The notes: generated by a model not told the origin, from the letters alone. A DNA stretch of 64,000 nt from Dokdonella koreensis DS-123 (GCF_001632775.1 NZ_CP015249.1:186001-250000), one strand, 5' to 3'; positions 43,652 through 52,878 are shown, numbered from the stretch's first letter. A program made the numbers and translations.

Positions 43652-43718
43652 AGCTTTCAGAGGATAGCGCTCCACGATTCCGTTTTTCTGCCCCATACAC
43701 GCGGACGCCCATTGCGCT

Positions 43719-43765
43719 AAAAAAGCCGGTCGTCACCAATGCCCTTGATGGCCAACCCACCGGCT
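43719..43765 (-). terminator. possible orphan terminator (minus strand)
   Basis: On the minus strand AGCCGGT and ACCGGCT form a 7-bp stem, with a long 28-base loop, followed by six T. No minus-strand gene precedes it closely; the IS481 element lies just upstream. Weak because of the loop length. Confidence 0.3.
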
Positions 43766-43829
43766 CGGCAAATGAGCAGACACGACGGCTAGTACGGAGG
43801 CACTAGATGACACTCAGAACGTGCCTAGG

Positions 43830-44857
43830 TGTGATCTCTCAGTAGGTTGTTCATCCGGGGCGATCCCGGAAGACTGGAGGTGCGAATCAACCATCCCTCC
43901 AGGAGACCCGGATGAACCCGTATAAACATGCCCGTTTGACGCCCCGCGGTCGAGCCCTGCTCTTGGACCGCATCCTCGTTCATGGCCTGCGCGTCAGGGA
44001 AGCGGCACAGGCGGGCGGCGTGAGTGTGCGCACGGCCCACAAGTGGTTGCATCGGTTTCGTGAGGAAGGCCAAGCCGGTCTGCTCGATCGTCGATCCCGC
44101 CCTAGGCGTTGCTCGCATGCCACACCCGATCATCTGGTCGATCAGGTGCTGACAGCGCGGCGTCAGCGCCAGACCTATCGGCAGATCGCCACTACCCTGG
44201 GAATCGGCCAGAGCACCATTGCCCGGATCGTGCGGCGGGCCGGCTTGCACCGATTGGCGGAACTGGAACCGTCCCGTCCGGTCAACCGCTATGAACATGC
44301 CGCCCTGGGCGACATGCTTCATCTGGACATCAAGAAGCTCGGACGCTTCCGCCGTCCGGGTCACCGCGTGGCCGGCGATCGCACACAAGCCAGCGACGGC
44401 GCTGGATGGGAGTATGTCCACGTCGCCATCGACGACCACTCCCGAGTCGCCTTCTCCTGCATCAGGAACGACGAACGGGCCATCAGCACCGTACGTGCGC
44501 TGATCGCGTCCCTGCGCTACTACCGCCATCTGGGCGTGCACTTCACCTGCGTGCTCACCGACAACGGCGCCTGTTACCGGTCCGCCCTGTTCGCCCGCGC
44601 CCTGCGCAGACTCCGACTCAAGCACCGTCGCACCCGGCCTTACACCCCACGCACCAACGGCAAGGCCGAGCGCTTCATCCAGACCGGTCTGCGCGAATGG
44701 GCATACGCTCGCTCCTACGACAGCTCCGACCAGCGAGCCGAGAACCTCATGCCTTGGCTACACCACTAGAACTGGCATCGGCAACATGCCGGCATTGGAT
44801 ATCAACCCCCCATCTCCAGAATCCTTCCTCTGATGAACAACGTGCTGGCTTTACACA
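43830..44857 (+). mobile_element. IS481-family insertion sequence
   Basis: About 1028 bp. Left end TGTGATCTCTCAGTAGGTTG and the right end read inward TGTGTAAAGCCAGCACGTTG both continue TTCATC, giving 18 of 26 matches. The left end closely resembles IS481 itself. Flanks CCTAGG (43824-43829) and GCTAGG (44858-44863) fit the known NCTAGN target with a 6-bp duplication differing at one base. Confidence 0.88.
43912..44769 (+). CDS. IS481-family transposase, shortened by an amber codon
   Basis: 285 residues as read. It has an N-terminal HTH (AQAGGVSVRTAHKWLHRF, LGIGQSTIARIVRRAG) and a DDE core with Asp in LHLDIKKLGRF, Asp in VLTDNGACYRS and Glu in NGKAERFIQTGLREW. All catalytic residues are present. 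The frame ends WLHH-TAG, where the family reads WLHHYNWHRPH. Read through, the next 30 codons give NWHRQHAGIGYQPPIS and end at a TAG at 44860-44862. The stop therefore looks like a single TAC/TAT-to-TAG change removing the conserved C-terminal tail. The enzyme is probably inactive. Confidence 0.9.
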   Translation: MNPYKHARLTPRGRALLLDRILVHGLRVREAAQAGGVSVRTAHKWLHRFREEGQAGLLDRRSRPRRCSHATPDHLVDQVLTARRQRQTYRQIATTLGIGQSTIARIVRRAGLHRLAELEPSRPVNRYEHAALGDMLHLDIKKLGRFRRPGHRVAGDRTQASDGAGWEYVHVAIDDHSRVAFSCIRNDERAISTVRALIASLRYYRHLGVHFTCVLTDNGACYRSALFARALRRLRLKHRRTRPYTPRTNGKAERFIQTGLREWAYARSYDSSDQRAENLMPWLHH

Positions 44858-44862
44858 GCTAG

Positions 44863-45737
44863 GCCCGCCTCAATCGAGGTGGGCCAGCCGAGATCGAGAA
44901 AGGCCTCTCGATGTTGGCAGGCGGCTTCGGCAGGCATGAAGCGTGCAGTACCGGTGTTCGTCCGGTGAGCCGCCGGATCGGAAACCTTTCGGACGTCTAC
45001 CATGGCCAGTACACCCGCAAGTCGTTGCTGCGATTGATCTATCCTGTCGCATCAATGCCTGGTAAGCAAACAGGATCGGCGGGCAGACGTGCGAGGCCCG
45101 GGTGAGATCGCAGGCAAGAGCACGACCACAGGCGCGCTAAGGAGCTCATATCTCCGACAGAGGCGTTGCTTGAACCTAACGCTCCACCACGCCTTGCACG
45201 ATCGGCGGACGCTCGAAGGGGCGCGCAAAGCCAGGCTGTAGGCTGCTGGCCAATTTTTCCTACAGAATCAACCGTTTATCGGTCAGAATGCCGTGCAAAC
45301 GAACAGGTTATGCTCACTGCGAAGTGACAAGTTATGCCTACAGCATCATGTACGCGACAGCCGTCGCGCGTGCGCCGGCATGGCGTCGGCTTTGAGCCAT
45401 GCGGAAAGGCTCCGCCGCGGCAGGCGACAGCGGCCTTGCAGCTCATCGTGGCCGTCGGGCGGGTCTGTCGCCTCTCGGAAGCCGCCGCAGCTCCTGCATG
45501 AACGCGGGCCCTGGCTTCGGGCCTCCGTCCCCGAGGATTTCGCGCGCGCGCAGCGCGCTTCCGACGCGGACATCTGACGCGGGTCCCGACCGCCCATGCG
45601 GGCTCGCAAGGGCATCCGGGGGTGGGCGTTCGTACACGCGCGCCCAACCGATTGCGAGATAAGATCAGTCGATCCGGCTTCAGCCGGTCGCATGACGCAT
45701 ACACGACCGCGCGGCTGTGCGTGTGAGGAGAACGGGT
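44863..45737. other. 875-base region without a recognised gene
   Basis: Between the IS481 element and the DHFR-like gene. Short open frames in both directions show no family resemblance or ribosome site. It contains an AT-richer patch near 45245-45350 with two copies of A(A/G)GTTATGC and one TGTAGGAAA (minus strand, near 45260). Possibly decayed mobile DNA. Confidence 0.55.
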
Positions 45738-46268
45738 ATGGCCAAGCTCGTGTTCGGAATGAACCAGTCCCTGGACGGCTACGTCGACCACATGGCGTTC
45801 GGGCCCAGTCCCACGCTCTTCCGCCACTTCATCGAGGAAGCCCGGGGGCAGGCGGGCAGTGTCTACGGTCGCCGGATGTATGAGGTCATGCGTTACTGGG
45901 ACGACGATCACCCGGAATGGGGTGCCGATGAGCAAGCCTTCGCGGCAGCGTGGCGGAACCAGCCGAAATGGGTCGTCTCGCGCTCGTTGAAGTCGGTCGG
46001 CCCCAACGCCAGCCTCGTCGGGGACGATCTCGAAGGTGCAATCCGCGCGATGAAGGCCGGGCGCGACGGGGAGATCGAAGTTGCCGGCCCGAACCTGGCG
46101 CGAAGCCTCACCGAGCTGGGCCTGATCGACGAGTATCGGATCTACCTGCACCCCGTCGTGCTGGGTCAGGGCACGCCCTACTTCGCCGGACCCCGGCCGC
46201 CGCTCCGCCTGGTGGCCAGCGATCGCATTGGCGAGGACGTGATCAGGTTGAGCTACGTTCCAGCGTGA
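45738..46268 (+). CDS. dihydrofolate reductase-family protein (RibD C-terminal-like)
   Basis: 176 residues. A small protein of the DHFR/RibD-C fold, an NADPH-dependent reductase superfamily widespread as a stand-alone form of unknown substrate. Visible landmarks: MAKLVFGMNQSLDGYV start, SVYGRRMYEVMRYW, KWVVSRSL, GEIEVAGPNLARSL (nucleotide-binding GGxxLxxxL equivalent) and IDEYRIYLHPVVLGQG near the end. GAGGAG is placed correctly before the ATG at 45738. It is a single gene with no obvious operon partner. Confidence 0.9.
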   Translation: MAKLVFGMNQSLDGYVDHMAFGPSPTLFRHFIEEARGQAGSVYGRRMYEVMRYWDDDHPEWGADEQAFAAAWRNQPKWVVSRSLKSVGPNASLVGDDLEGAIRAMKAGRDGEIEVAGPNLARSLTELGLIDEYRIYLHPVVLGQGTPYFAGPRPPLRLVASDRIGEDVIRLSYVPA

Positions 46269-46598
46269 TCTCGCGGCTCGCCGGATGGAGGCCGGCGCTG
46301 CAGCCGGGTCCTGGGTCTGGCCCAAGGCGGCAGGCGTAAGCCCAACGTGATTTCGCGGGCATTGCCGGCGCGCTTCTTCCGCCGCCCTTCGGCAACCCGT
46401 GCATGCCCGCCTTTCATCTCGATCTCACGGATTTCCTGACCGTACGTTGCCACCACGACGAGCAACATGAACGGCGAACCGTGAATAACGGTGATGCGCA
46501 CGCCGGGTAACGGAAAATTCACTCGGCAAGGTCCGGTGAGGTCTAGGTTCCCTTGCAGCTAGACGCACAAGCAGCCAGCCATACAAGGAGAGCACGTC
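46269..46598. other. 330-base intergenic region, no gene supported
   Basis: It holds the katE promoter and an AAGGAG ribosome site 12 bases before the ATG. A minus-strand open frame of 89 codons exists (46253-46522) but overlaps the upstream gene and resembles nothing known to me. Confidence 0.5.
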
Positions 46599-48695
46599 AT
46601 GGCCCGGAGCTCCAAGAGCAATTCTGCCAACCGTCCGCAACGCAGTAGTCCCGACCAGAAGGGCAATGGCGGCGAGCTGCACCAGCGGGCCGGCGGCACG
46701 CATCCGCCGCTGACCACCAACCAGGGCATTCCGGTCGGCGACAACCAGAACTCGCTGCGCGCCACGCCCCGCGGTCCGACGCTCCTGGAGGACTTCATCC
46801 TCCGCGAGAAGATCACCCACTTCGACCATGAGCGCATACCCGAACGCATCGTGCATGCGCGTGGATCGGCGGCGCACGGCTATTTCGAGTTGACGAAGTC
46901 GCTGAAGAAATACACCACGGCCAGGCTGCTCACCGACGTCGGCGAAAGAACACCGGTATTCACTCGCTTCTCTACCGTCGCCGGTGGCGCGGGTTCTATC
47001 GATACACCGCGCGACGTACGCGGCTTTGCGGTGAAGTTCTATACCCAGGAGGGCAACTGGGACCTGGTGGGCAACAACATCCCGGTGTTCTTCATCCAGG
47101 ATGCGATCAAGTTCCCCGATCTCGTGCACGCGGTGAAGATGGAGCCCGACCGCGGCTTCCCGCAGGCGGCCAGTGCGCACGACACCTTCTGGGACTTCAT
47201 TTCGCTCACGCCCGAGTCGATGCACATGATCATGTGGGCGATGAGCGATCGCGCCATACCGCGTTCGCTGCGCATGATCGAGGGCTTCGGCGTCCACAGC
47301 TTCCGGCTGGTCGACGCCAAGGGCGAGTCGACCTTCGCCAAGTTCCACTGGCGGCCGAAGCTGGGCCTGCAGTCCACCGTGTGGGACGAGGCGGTGAAGC
47401 TCGCGGGTGCCGATCCGGACTTCCATCGCCGTGACCTGTTCGAGGCGATCCAGCGCGGCGACTATCCGGAATGGGAGTTCGGCGTGCAGCTCTTCACCGA
47501 AGAGGACGCGGCAAGGTTTCCGTTCGACCATCTCGATCCGACCAAGCTGATCCCGGAGGAGCTGGTGCCGCTCACCGTGGTCGGCCGGATGGTTCTCGAC
47601 CGCTGGCCGGACAACTTCTTCGCCGAAACCGAACAGGTGGCCTTCTGCCCGGCCAACATCGTGCCCGGCATCGACTTCAGCAACGATCCGCTGCTGCAGG
47701 GGCGGCTGTTTTCCTACCTCGACACCCAGCTTTCGCGACTCGGCTCGCCGAATTTCCACCAGATCCCGATCAACGCACCCAAGTGTCCGTTCGCCAACGT
47801 GCAGCGGGATGGGCACATGCAGATGCACGTGCCCAAGGGGCGAGTGAACTACGACCCCAGCTCGCTGCAGGCCGACAGCCCACGCGAAACGGTCAGCGGT
47901 TTCCGCAGTTATGCCCAGCCGTCCGACGACGGTGCCAAGGGCCGCATCCGCGCCGAGCGCTTCGCCGACCACTACAGCCAGGCGCGGCAGTTCTACCGCA
48001 GTCAGACGCCGCCCGAACAGGCGCACATCGCCTCGGCCTTGGTGTTCGAGTTGTCCAAGGTGGAAACCACGCATGTGCGCGAGGCCGTGGTCGGTCATCT
48101 ACGCCATGTCGATCCTGACCTGGCCAAGCGCGTCGCCAGCGGGCTTGCCCTGGACGCCATTCCGCCGGCGCCGCCGGCTGCGATGAAGCCGCAGGACCTG
48201 CCGTTGTCGCCCGCGCTGCAGGTCATCGGCAAGATGAAAGCCACGCTGGCAGGCCGGCAGGTCGGCATCCTGGTCGACGACGGCTCCGATGCCGCCACGA
48301 TCAAGGCCTTGCGCAAGGCCGCCGAGGGCGCCGGGGCTTCCGTCAAGATCGTCGCTCCAAAGATCGGCGGCGCCACGCTGAGCAACGGCAGGAAGCAGGC
48401 CGTGGACGGCCAGCTCGCCGGCACCCCGTCGATCCTGTTCGATGCGGTAGCGATAGTGCTGTCGGACACCGCCGGCAAGGCGCTGGCGAAGGAAGCCGCC
48501 GCGGTGGATTGGCTGCGCGACGCGTTCGGCCACCTCAAGGCCATCGCCTTCGATGGCGGGGCACGCCCGGTGCTGCAGGCAGCAGGCATTGCCAAGGATG
48601 CCGGGGTGATCGATGCCACCGACAGCAAGGGCTTCATCAAGGCCGCGCAGACGCGGCAGTGGAATCGAGAGCCCCGGCTGCGAACACTGGCCTGA
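46599..48695 (+). CDS. katE: large-subunit catalase (HPII/KatE type)
   Basis: 698-residue monofunctional haem catalase (2 H2O2 to O2 and water). The clade-2 large form has an N-terminal extension, the catalase core and a C-terminal DJ-1/PfpI-like domain (about 545-690: [14 protein letters not shown]). Catalytic His86 lies in [12 protein letters not shown], the distal Asn in [14 protein letters not shown] and the proximal haem Tyr in [16 protein letters not shown] lies well placed upstream. A hemerythrin-like gene follows, so this is a stress cluster. Such catalases are often stationary-phase/RpoS controlled; no operator was recognised. Confidence 0.96.
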   Translation: MARSSKSNSANRPQRSSPDQKGNGGELHQRAGGTHPPLTTNQGIPVGDNQNSLRATPRGPTLLEDFILREKITHFDHERIPERIVHARGSAAHGYFELTKSLKKYTTARLLTDVGERTPVFTRFSTVAGGAGSIDTPRDVRGFAVKFYTQEGNWDLVGNNIPVFFIQDAIKFPDLVHAVKMEPDRGFPQAASAHDTFWDFISLTPESMHMIMWAMSDRAIPRSLRMIEGFGVHSFRLVDAKGESTFAKFHWRPKLGLQSTVWDEAVKLAGADPDFHRRDLFEAIQRGDYPEWEFGVQLFTEEDAARFPFDHLDPTKLIPEELVPLTVVGRMVLDRWPDNFFAETEQVAFCPANIVPGIDFSNDPLLQGRLFSYLDTQLSRLGSPNFHQIPINAPKCPFANVQRDGHMQMHVPKGRVNYDPSSLQADSPRETVSGFRSYAQPSDDGAKGRIRAERFADHYSQARQFYRSQTPPEQAHIASALVFELSKVETTHVREAVVGHLRHVDPDLAKRVASGLALDAIPPAPPAAMKPQDLPLSPALQVIGKMKATLAGRQVGILVDDGSDAATIKALRKAAEGAGASVKIVAPKIGGATLSNGRKQAVDGQLAGTPSILFDAVAIVLSDTAGKALAKEAAAVDWLRDAFGHLKAIAFDGGARPVLQAAGIAKDAGVIDATDSKGFIKAAQTRQWNREPRLRTLA

Positions 48696-48808
48696 GCACC
48701 GGCCCCCATCCCGGAAGACCGCGCGACGCCGGGTCATCGGGCACATCGAGGTTTCGCCATCGTGTCCGTGCCTACGGCTAACCCCGCTATCGGCAAAGGA
48801 GTTTCATC

Positions 48809-49267
48809 GTGAGCGATACGATCTATGACGCGCTGCGTGAGAGCCATCAGATCCAACGTTCGCTGTGCCGGAGGCTGCTGCGCTCCAAGCCTCATACGGA
48901 ACATCGCATCACCTTGTTCAGCGACCTGCGCATCGAGCTTGCCGCTCATGCGGCTGCCGAAGAGCGTTACCTGTATGTCCCGATCCTGATGGAGGACATG
49001 GGGCTGAGTCCGTCACGCCATGCCTTGCACGAGCATCACGAGATGGACGAACTGGTCGAGCAGTTGCAGGAAGAGGACACCTCGGGTCGAGGCTGGCTGG
49101 CGACGGCGAGAAAGCTCTCGCACGAAGTGCACCACCACCTGCGCGAGGAAGAAAGGAAGTTCTTCCAGGTCTCGGGCAAGATCCTCACCGATCCCCAGAA
49201 ACTCAAGCTCGCAAAGCACTATCGCCGGGACTATGCGCGCATGCAACGGATGCTGCGGGAGAAATGA
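48809..49267 (+). CDS. hemerythrin/HHE-domain protein
   Basis: 152 residues. An all-helical HHE cation-binding protein with putative di-iron ligands spread along the chain: the His in RESHQIQ, the HAAAEER His/Glu pair, HHEMDEL, and the HHHLREEERKFF stretch. The family binds oxygen, NO or iron. GTG start with AAAGGA upstream. It follows the large catalase by 113 bp and may share in oxidative-stress protection (inference). Confidence 0.88.
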   Translation: MSDTIYDALRESHQIQRSLCRRLLRSKPHTEHRITLFSDLRIELAAHAAAEERYLYVPILMEDMGLSPSRHALHEHHEMDELVEQLQEEDTSGRGWLATARKLSHEVHHHLREEERKFFQVSGKILTDPQKLKLAKHYRRDYARMQRMLREK

Positions 49268-49692
49268 TGGCTCATTCGCGTAGCGAGTGACGCGAGCATC
49301 ATCGGCCTCTCCCTGCGCCCGGGCGGGTCACGGCCGTCTTGCCGTCCCGCCCGGCGTCTCCAGCGCCCGCGGCGAGGCCAGGGAGAATGGCGGGCGCGCG
49401 TCCAGGTTCCGGTGATGAGGTCCGACAGCGCCCTACGCACGGTGCGCAGACCATTCCACGAAGGTGGGGACGTGGCGTGCCCAGCCGTGACCCGCGCGGG
49501 ATCGGCGAAACCCGCATCGGGAGGTCCGCGCATGGCGCTTTCGATCGAACGAACGTGCGCCAGCGGCCGGACCTGAAGCCCGTGCCGTCGCGGCCGGAGA
49601 ATCGGGTTCAGACCGGATGAAGAATTCGACCGCAAGACTCGGAGTGTGTCTTCCGGCTCGCATGCCTATCGTGGTCCCATCGCAACTGGCCG
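49268..49692. other. 425-base intergenic region, no gene seen
   Basis: Very GC-rich, between the HHE gene and ada. No open frame with a ribosome site or family resemblance, and no terminator with a T-run. It presumably carries the ada promoter near its right end. Confidence 0.55.
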
Positions 49693-50781
49693 ATGGATCG
49701 TTCAATGAATCGCAAACCTTCCCATTCCCCCGCCGTCGATGTCGTCCGGGACCCGCGCTGGGCCGCCGTCGTGGCGCGCGATCCGGCCGCGGACGATCGC
49801 TTCGTCTATGCGGTCAGGACGACCGGCGTGTACTGCCGCCCGAGCAGCGCCTCGCGCCTGCCGCGTCCGGAGAACGTGGAGTTCTTCGCCACGGCGGCCG
49901 AGGCGGAGGCCGCCGGCTACCGGCCCAGCCGCCACGCGGCGGCGGATCGGACCGTGGTTGACGCGCAGCACGCGGCGCTCGTCGCCGAGGCCTGCCGGTA
50001 CATCGAGGCCAGCGATACGGCACCGTCCCTGGGTGAGCTGGCCGCGCGCGCCGGCCTCAGCCCGCATCATTTCCATCGGGTGTTCAAGGCCGCGATCGGT
50101 CTCACGCCGAAGGACTACGTAGCCGCCCACCGCGCACAGGAGCTGCGCAAGCGCCTGGGTGACGGCGCGTCGATCACCGATACCCTCTACGGCGTCGGGT
50201 TCGGTTCCAGCAGCCGCTTCTACGAGACCGCCGACGAGCGCCTGGGCATGCGCCCGAAGGACTACCGCGCCGGCGGCCGGAACGCCGACATCCGCTTCGC
50301 CGTCGGCGAATGCTCGCTGGGTTCGATCCTGGTGGCGCAAAGCGGCAAGGGCGTGTGCGCGATCCTGCTCGGCGACGATCCCGATGCGCTGGTGCAGGAC
50401 CTGCAGGACCAGTTCCCCCAGGCCAACCTGATCGGCGGTGACGCCGCGTTCGAGGACCGGGTGGCCACGGTGGTGGGCTTCGTGGAGGCGCCGGCCGGCG
50501 GCCTGGACCTGCCGCTGGACGTGCGCGGTACGGCATTCCAGGAACGGGTCTGGCAGGCCTTGCGGCAGATCCCGCCCGGCACCACGGCGTCCTATGCCGA
50601 GATCGCGCGGCGCATCGGCCAGCCGCGCGCGGTACGCGCGGTGGCCCAGGCCTGTGGCGCCAACCGCCTGGCGGTCGCCATTCCCTGTCATCGCGTGGTG
50701 CGCAGCGACGGTGGCCTGTCCGGCTACCGCTGGGGCGTCGAGCGCAAGCGCACGCTGCTGCAACGAGAGGCGAAGGCGTGA
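49693..50781 (+). CDS. ada: Ada-type methyltransferase/regulator with degenerate zinc site
   Basis: 362 residues. The layout is that of Ada: N-terminal Ada zinc/phosphotriester domain (about 15-90), AraC-type HTH (about 95-190; GLSPHHFHRVFKAAIGLTPK) and C-terminal O6-alkylguanine transferase (about 195-360) with the intact active site AIPCHRVV and the RAVAQACGANR motif. The N-terminal domain is abnormal. The acceptor Cys48 (VYCRPS) is present, but the positions of E. coli Cys42, Cys69 and Cys72 are Ser52, Ser79 and Ala82. Zinc binding, and so phosphotriester-triggered activation, should be lost, while repair of O6-methylguanine could persist. An in-frame ATG at 49705 is an alternative start. 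Confidence 0.92.
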   Translation: MDRSMNRKPSHSPAVDVVRDPRWAAVVARDPAADDRFVYAVRTTGVYCRPSSASRLPRPENVEFFATAAEAEAAGYRPSRHAAADRTVVDAQHAALVAEACRYIEASDTAPSLGELAARAGLSPHHFHRVFKAAIGLTPKDYVAAHRAQELRKRLGDGASITDTLYGVGFGSSSRFYETADERLGMRPKDYRAGGRNADIRFAVGECSLGSILVAQSGKGVCAILLGDDPDALVQDLQDQFPQANLIGGDAAFEDRVATVVGFVEAPAGGLDLPLDVRGTAFQERVWQALRQIPPGTTASYAEIARRIGQPRAVRAVAQACGANRLAVAIPCHRVVRSDGGLSGYRWGVERKRTLLQREAKA

Positions 50782-50990
50782 AGATCGTGGCCGCACGGCT
50801 GGCCCATCGTGGTGGCGACGCCCTGGCGCAGGGACGTGCCGGTCACGCAGGTCTCGCCGCACAGTGCGGGCTCAGGGCGGATCGGAGCCGTTCCGCCGCG
50901 CGCGGGTGACCAGCGGCGCCACAGCACGCTGGACATGACTGCCAACGGCTACCATGGCGACCACGCAAGGGCCGACCCGCCGGGATCCGC

Positions 50991-51887
50991 ATGTCCGCAA
51001 GCTACGTGGTCTATCTTCCGCTGCGCGCGTTGCCTGACGACGCCTGGCTGGCGTCGAGCATCCGCGGGATGGAGCCGACCTTCGCGTTTGCCGAACCGTA
51101 CGACTTCGCCACGGAAACCGGGTGGTGTCCGTGTCGCTTGAGCGATGCCGGCTGCGGGTTCCAATGGGAACTGGACGACGCGGCAGCGGTACCGGCCGAG
51201 CTGGCATCGCGCCGGTTCGACGGCGTCGCGGCGCTGAGCTTCGGCGCGTCCGGCGCCGATGCGATGTGCGCGGTGCTGGTCGCCGCCAACATCGCGCTGA
51301 TCGCCGGCGGGGTCGTCCAGACGCCGGAGGGGGAGCGCATCGAGGCGGAGGCGGCGCTGCCCTGGGCATCGGAGCGCATCAGGACGATGCGCGGGCGGAA
51401 AAAGCCGCGTGCGAAGCCGAAACCCTCGTCGCCGGACGCGCTGCTCGCCGTCTGGCTGGCCGCGCTGCCCGGGACGGGGGTGGAGAACTTCGTCCGCTCG
51501 CTTCCCGACGATCCCCGGGTCGGTATCCTTTTCGGCGCCGGCCTGGTGCTCAAGGCGCGGCATTGGACGGTATCGACGCCGGCCGGCGTGCGCTCGACTG
51601 CCTCGCTGCCGCGAAACCTGTCGGCCGACCAGATGGCCGGGCTGGAGGCGTCCGTGCAGCAACTGGTCGCGCTGCTGCGCTCGGGACCGGTGCTCGGCGC
51701 GCGCCTGGAGCCGGAGGGTTTCGCGCTGGAGGTGGCCTGCGCCGGCGGCACGCTGACCGCACACGCATCGGCCCAGCCGGCTATGCACGCGGCAGTCGAC
51801 GCGCTGGCCGGCGCCTGGGAATTGTTCGACGGCACGGCCCGGGTCTATCCAGACCTGGCGCAGAACCGGCTGGTGCGCGGTACCTAG
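50991..51887 (+). CDS. hypothetical protein
   Basis: 298 residues, cytoplasmic by appearance (no signal or TM). The start MSASYVVYLPLRALPDD and the following acidic/aromatic segment (EPYDFATETGWCPCRL) are unrecognised. A basic linker KKPRAKPKPSS splits two halves, of which the second (VGILFGAGLVLKARHW) looks like an alpha/beta domain. The stop codon TAG is the first three bases of a MITE-like inverted repeat. Removing the element with one TA copy would leave TAA at the same codon, so the protein end is not changed by the insertion. Confidence 0.78.
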   Translation: MSASYVVYLPLRALPDDAWLASSIRGMEPTFAFAEPYDFATETGWCPCRLSDAGCGFQWELDDAAAVPAELASRRFDGVAALSFGASGADAMCAVLVAANIALIAGGVVQTPEGERIEAEAALPWASERIRTMRGRKKPRAKPKPSSPDALLAVWLAALPGTGVENFVRSLPDDPRVGILFGAGLVLKARHWTVSTPAGVRSTASLPRNLSADQMAGLEASVQQLVALLRSGPVLGARLEPEGFALEVACAGGTLTAHASAQPAMHAAVDALAGAWELFDGTARVYPDLAQNRLVRGT

Positions 51888-52153
51888 GGCGTGTCATCAA
51901 TCCCTCAGTAGGCCGCGCCGTTCTTGCGTGCGTCCGGGACAAGGAAGAGGGAGGAAGTGGACGTCGGTCCACGCCCGAGCGATGACGCAGTCCCGGGCGC
52001 ACGCAAGAGCGGCCCTACGGGTTGGCCCTGGAAAGCCGCCAGCGTGCGTTGCGCGGCTTGACCTGACGGCCAGTCAGGCGCGGCGCCACACACCACCCCC
52101 TGACGACTTTCCAGGGCCAACGCGACCTGCCGGGGGATTGATGACACGCCCTA
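51885..52153. mobile_element. MITE-like element with 20-bp perfect terminal inverted repeats and internal hairpins
   Basis: TAGGGCGTGTCATCAATCCC (51885-51904) is repeated exactly inverted at 52134-52153. Taking TA as the duplicated target, the element is GGGCGTGTC...GACACGCCC, about 265 bp, with no open frame of its own. Inside are further dyads: 51908-51940 with 51990-52019 (imperfect), GTTGGCCCTGGAAAG 52021-52035 with 52107-52121 (perfect 15 bp), GTGGAC/GTCCAC 51957-51972 and CCTGAC/GTCAGG 52062-52078. A TA target suggests an IS630- or IS5-type parent; no parent transposase lies in the window. Confidence 0.85.
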
Positions 52154-52242
52154 ATCCCGCAGCCCGCGCCGAAGCGGCGCGTGGGCGCTGCATCCGTCGC
52201 TGTCCACCGATCCTGGACCACGTGTCGGCGAAACCGCTGCGC

Positions 52243-52878
52243 TCACGTCTCGTGCTGCGGCTCGATCGCCGGGGCGGCGCGCTGCAGTGCGGTCCATGCC
52301 GCCTCGGTGCGGGCGGCGGCGAACAGCTCGCGCCCCGCGATCGCGACGATCCGTTCGGAACCGCCGGCGAAGAACGCGAGTCCCGATCCATTCGCGCGGA
52401 GCGGTATCGGTTCGAGCTGGCTGCGCAGCTGTTTCGTCACGCCGTTCGGACCGGTACGTCCGGCACCGTGGAACGGCCAGGCGCCGTTGATCGCCTGCCA
52501 GAGGCAGAACACCGACAGGAACGTGTCGAGGCGATCGAACTCCGGATGCCAGGCGATCGGCTCGCGGTTTTCCGCCCGCAGCACCGGCGGGTCGTCGGCC
52601 GCCAGGTCGGCGACGGCGACGCCCCAGTAGCTGACGTGCTGGTGTTCCTCGCCGAAGACGACCACGCCGTCTTCGGCCTCGAGCCGGTCGGGACCCAGCA
52701 GCCGGTTGTGCGCGTCGATCAGCGGCGACCCGGGACGGAAGGACTTGAGCACCTCGCCGAGACGCGTCCCGGCCAGCTCGGGGCACATCGGGTAGTCCGA
52801 GGCCAGGCAGCGGGTCACGGGCCGGAAGTGCTCCGGGAACAGCCGTGATGCGATCCGGCCGAACGACATGGGCTTCAC
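52243..52878 (-). CDS. hypothetical protein, possibly SUKH/SMI1-KNR4-like
   Basis: 211 residues without signal or TM. Segment DGVVVFGEEHQHVSYWGVAV, then DDPPVLRAE and the Trp/aromatic-rich FLSVFCLWQAINGAW, resemble the pattern of SMI1/KNR4 (SUKH) proteins, which often act as immunity or regulatory proteins. The match is by eye and weak. It follows the GDSL-like gene on the same strand by 69 bp. No toxin gene was seen nearby. Confidence 0.65.
   Translation of the reverse strand: MKPMSFGRIASRLFPEHFRPVTRCLASDYPMCPELAGTRLGEVLKSFRPGSPLIDAHNRLLGPDRLEAEDGVVVFGEEHQHVSYWGVAVADLAADDPPVLRAENREPIAWHPEFDRLDTFLSVFCLWQAINGAWPFHGAGRTGPNGVTKQLRSQLEPIPLRANGSGLAFFAGGSERIVAIAGRELFAAARTEAAWTALQRAAPAIEPQHET

Noticed and set aside
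46253-46522. An 89-codon minus-strand frame before katE
   Set aside because: Overlaps the stop of the DHFR-like gene, has no ribosome site and resembles no known family.
50991-51887. Truncation of the hypothetical gene by the MITE
   Set aside because: Removing the element with one TA copy leaves a TAA at the same codon, so the protein end is unchanged.
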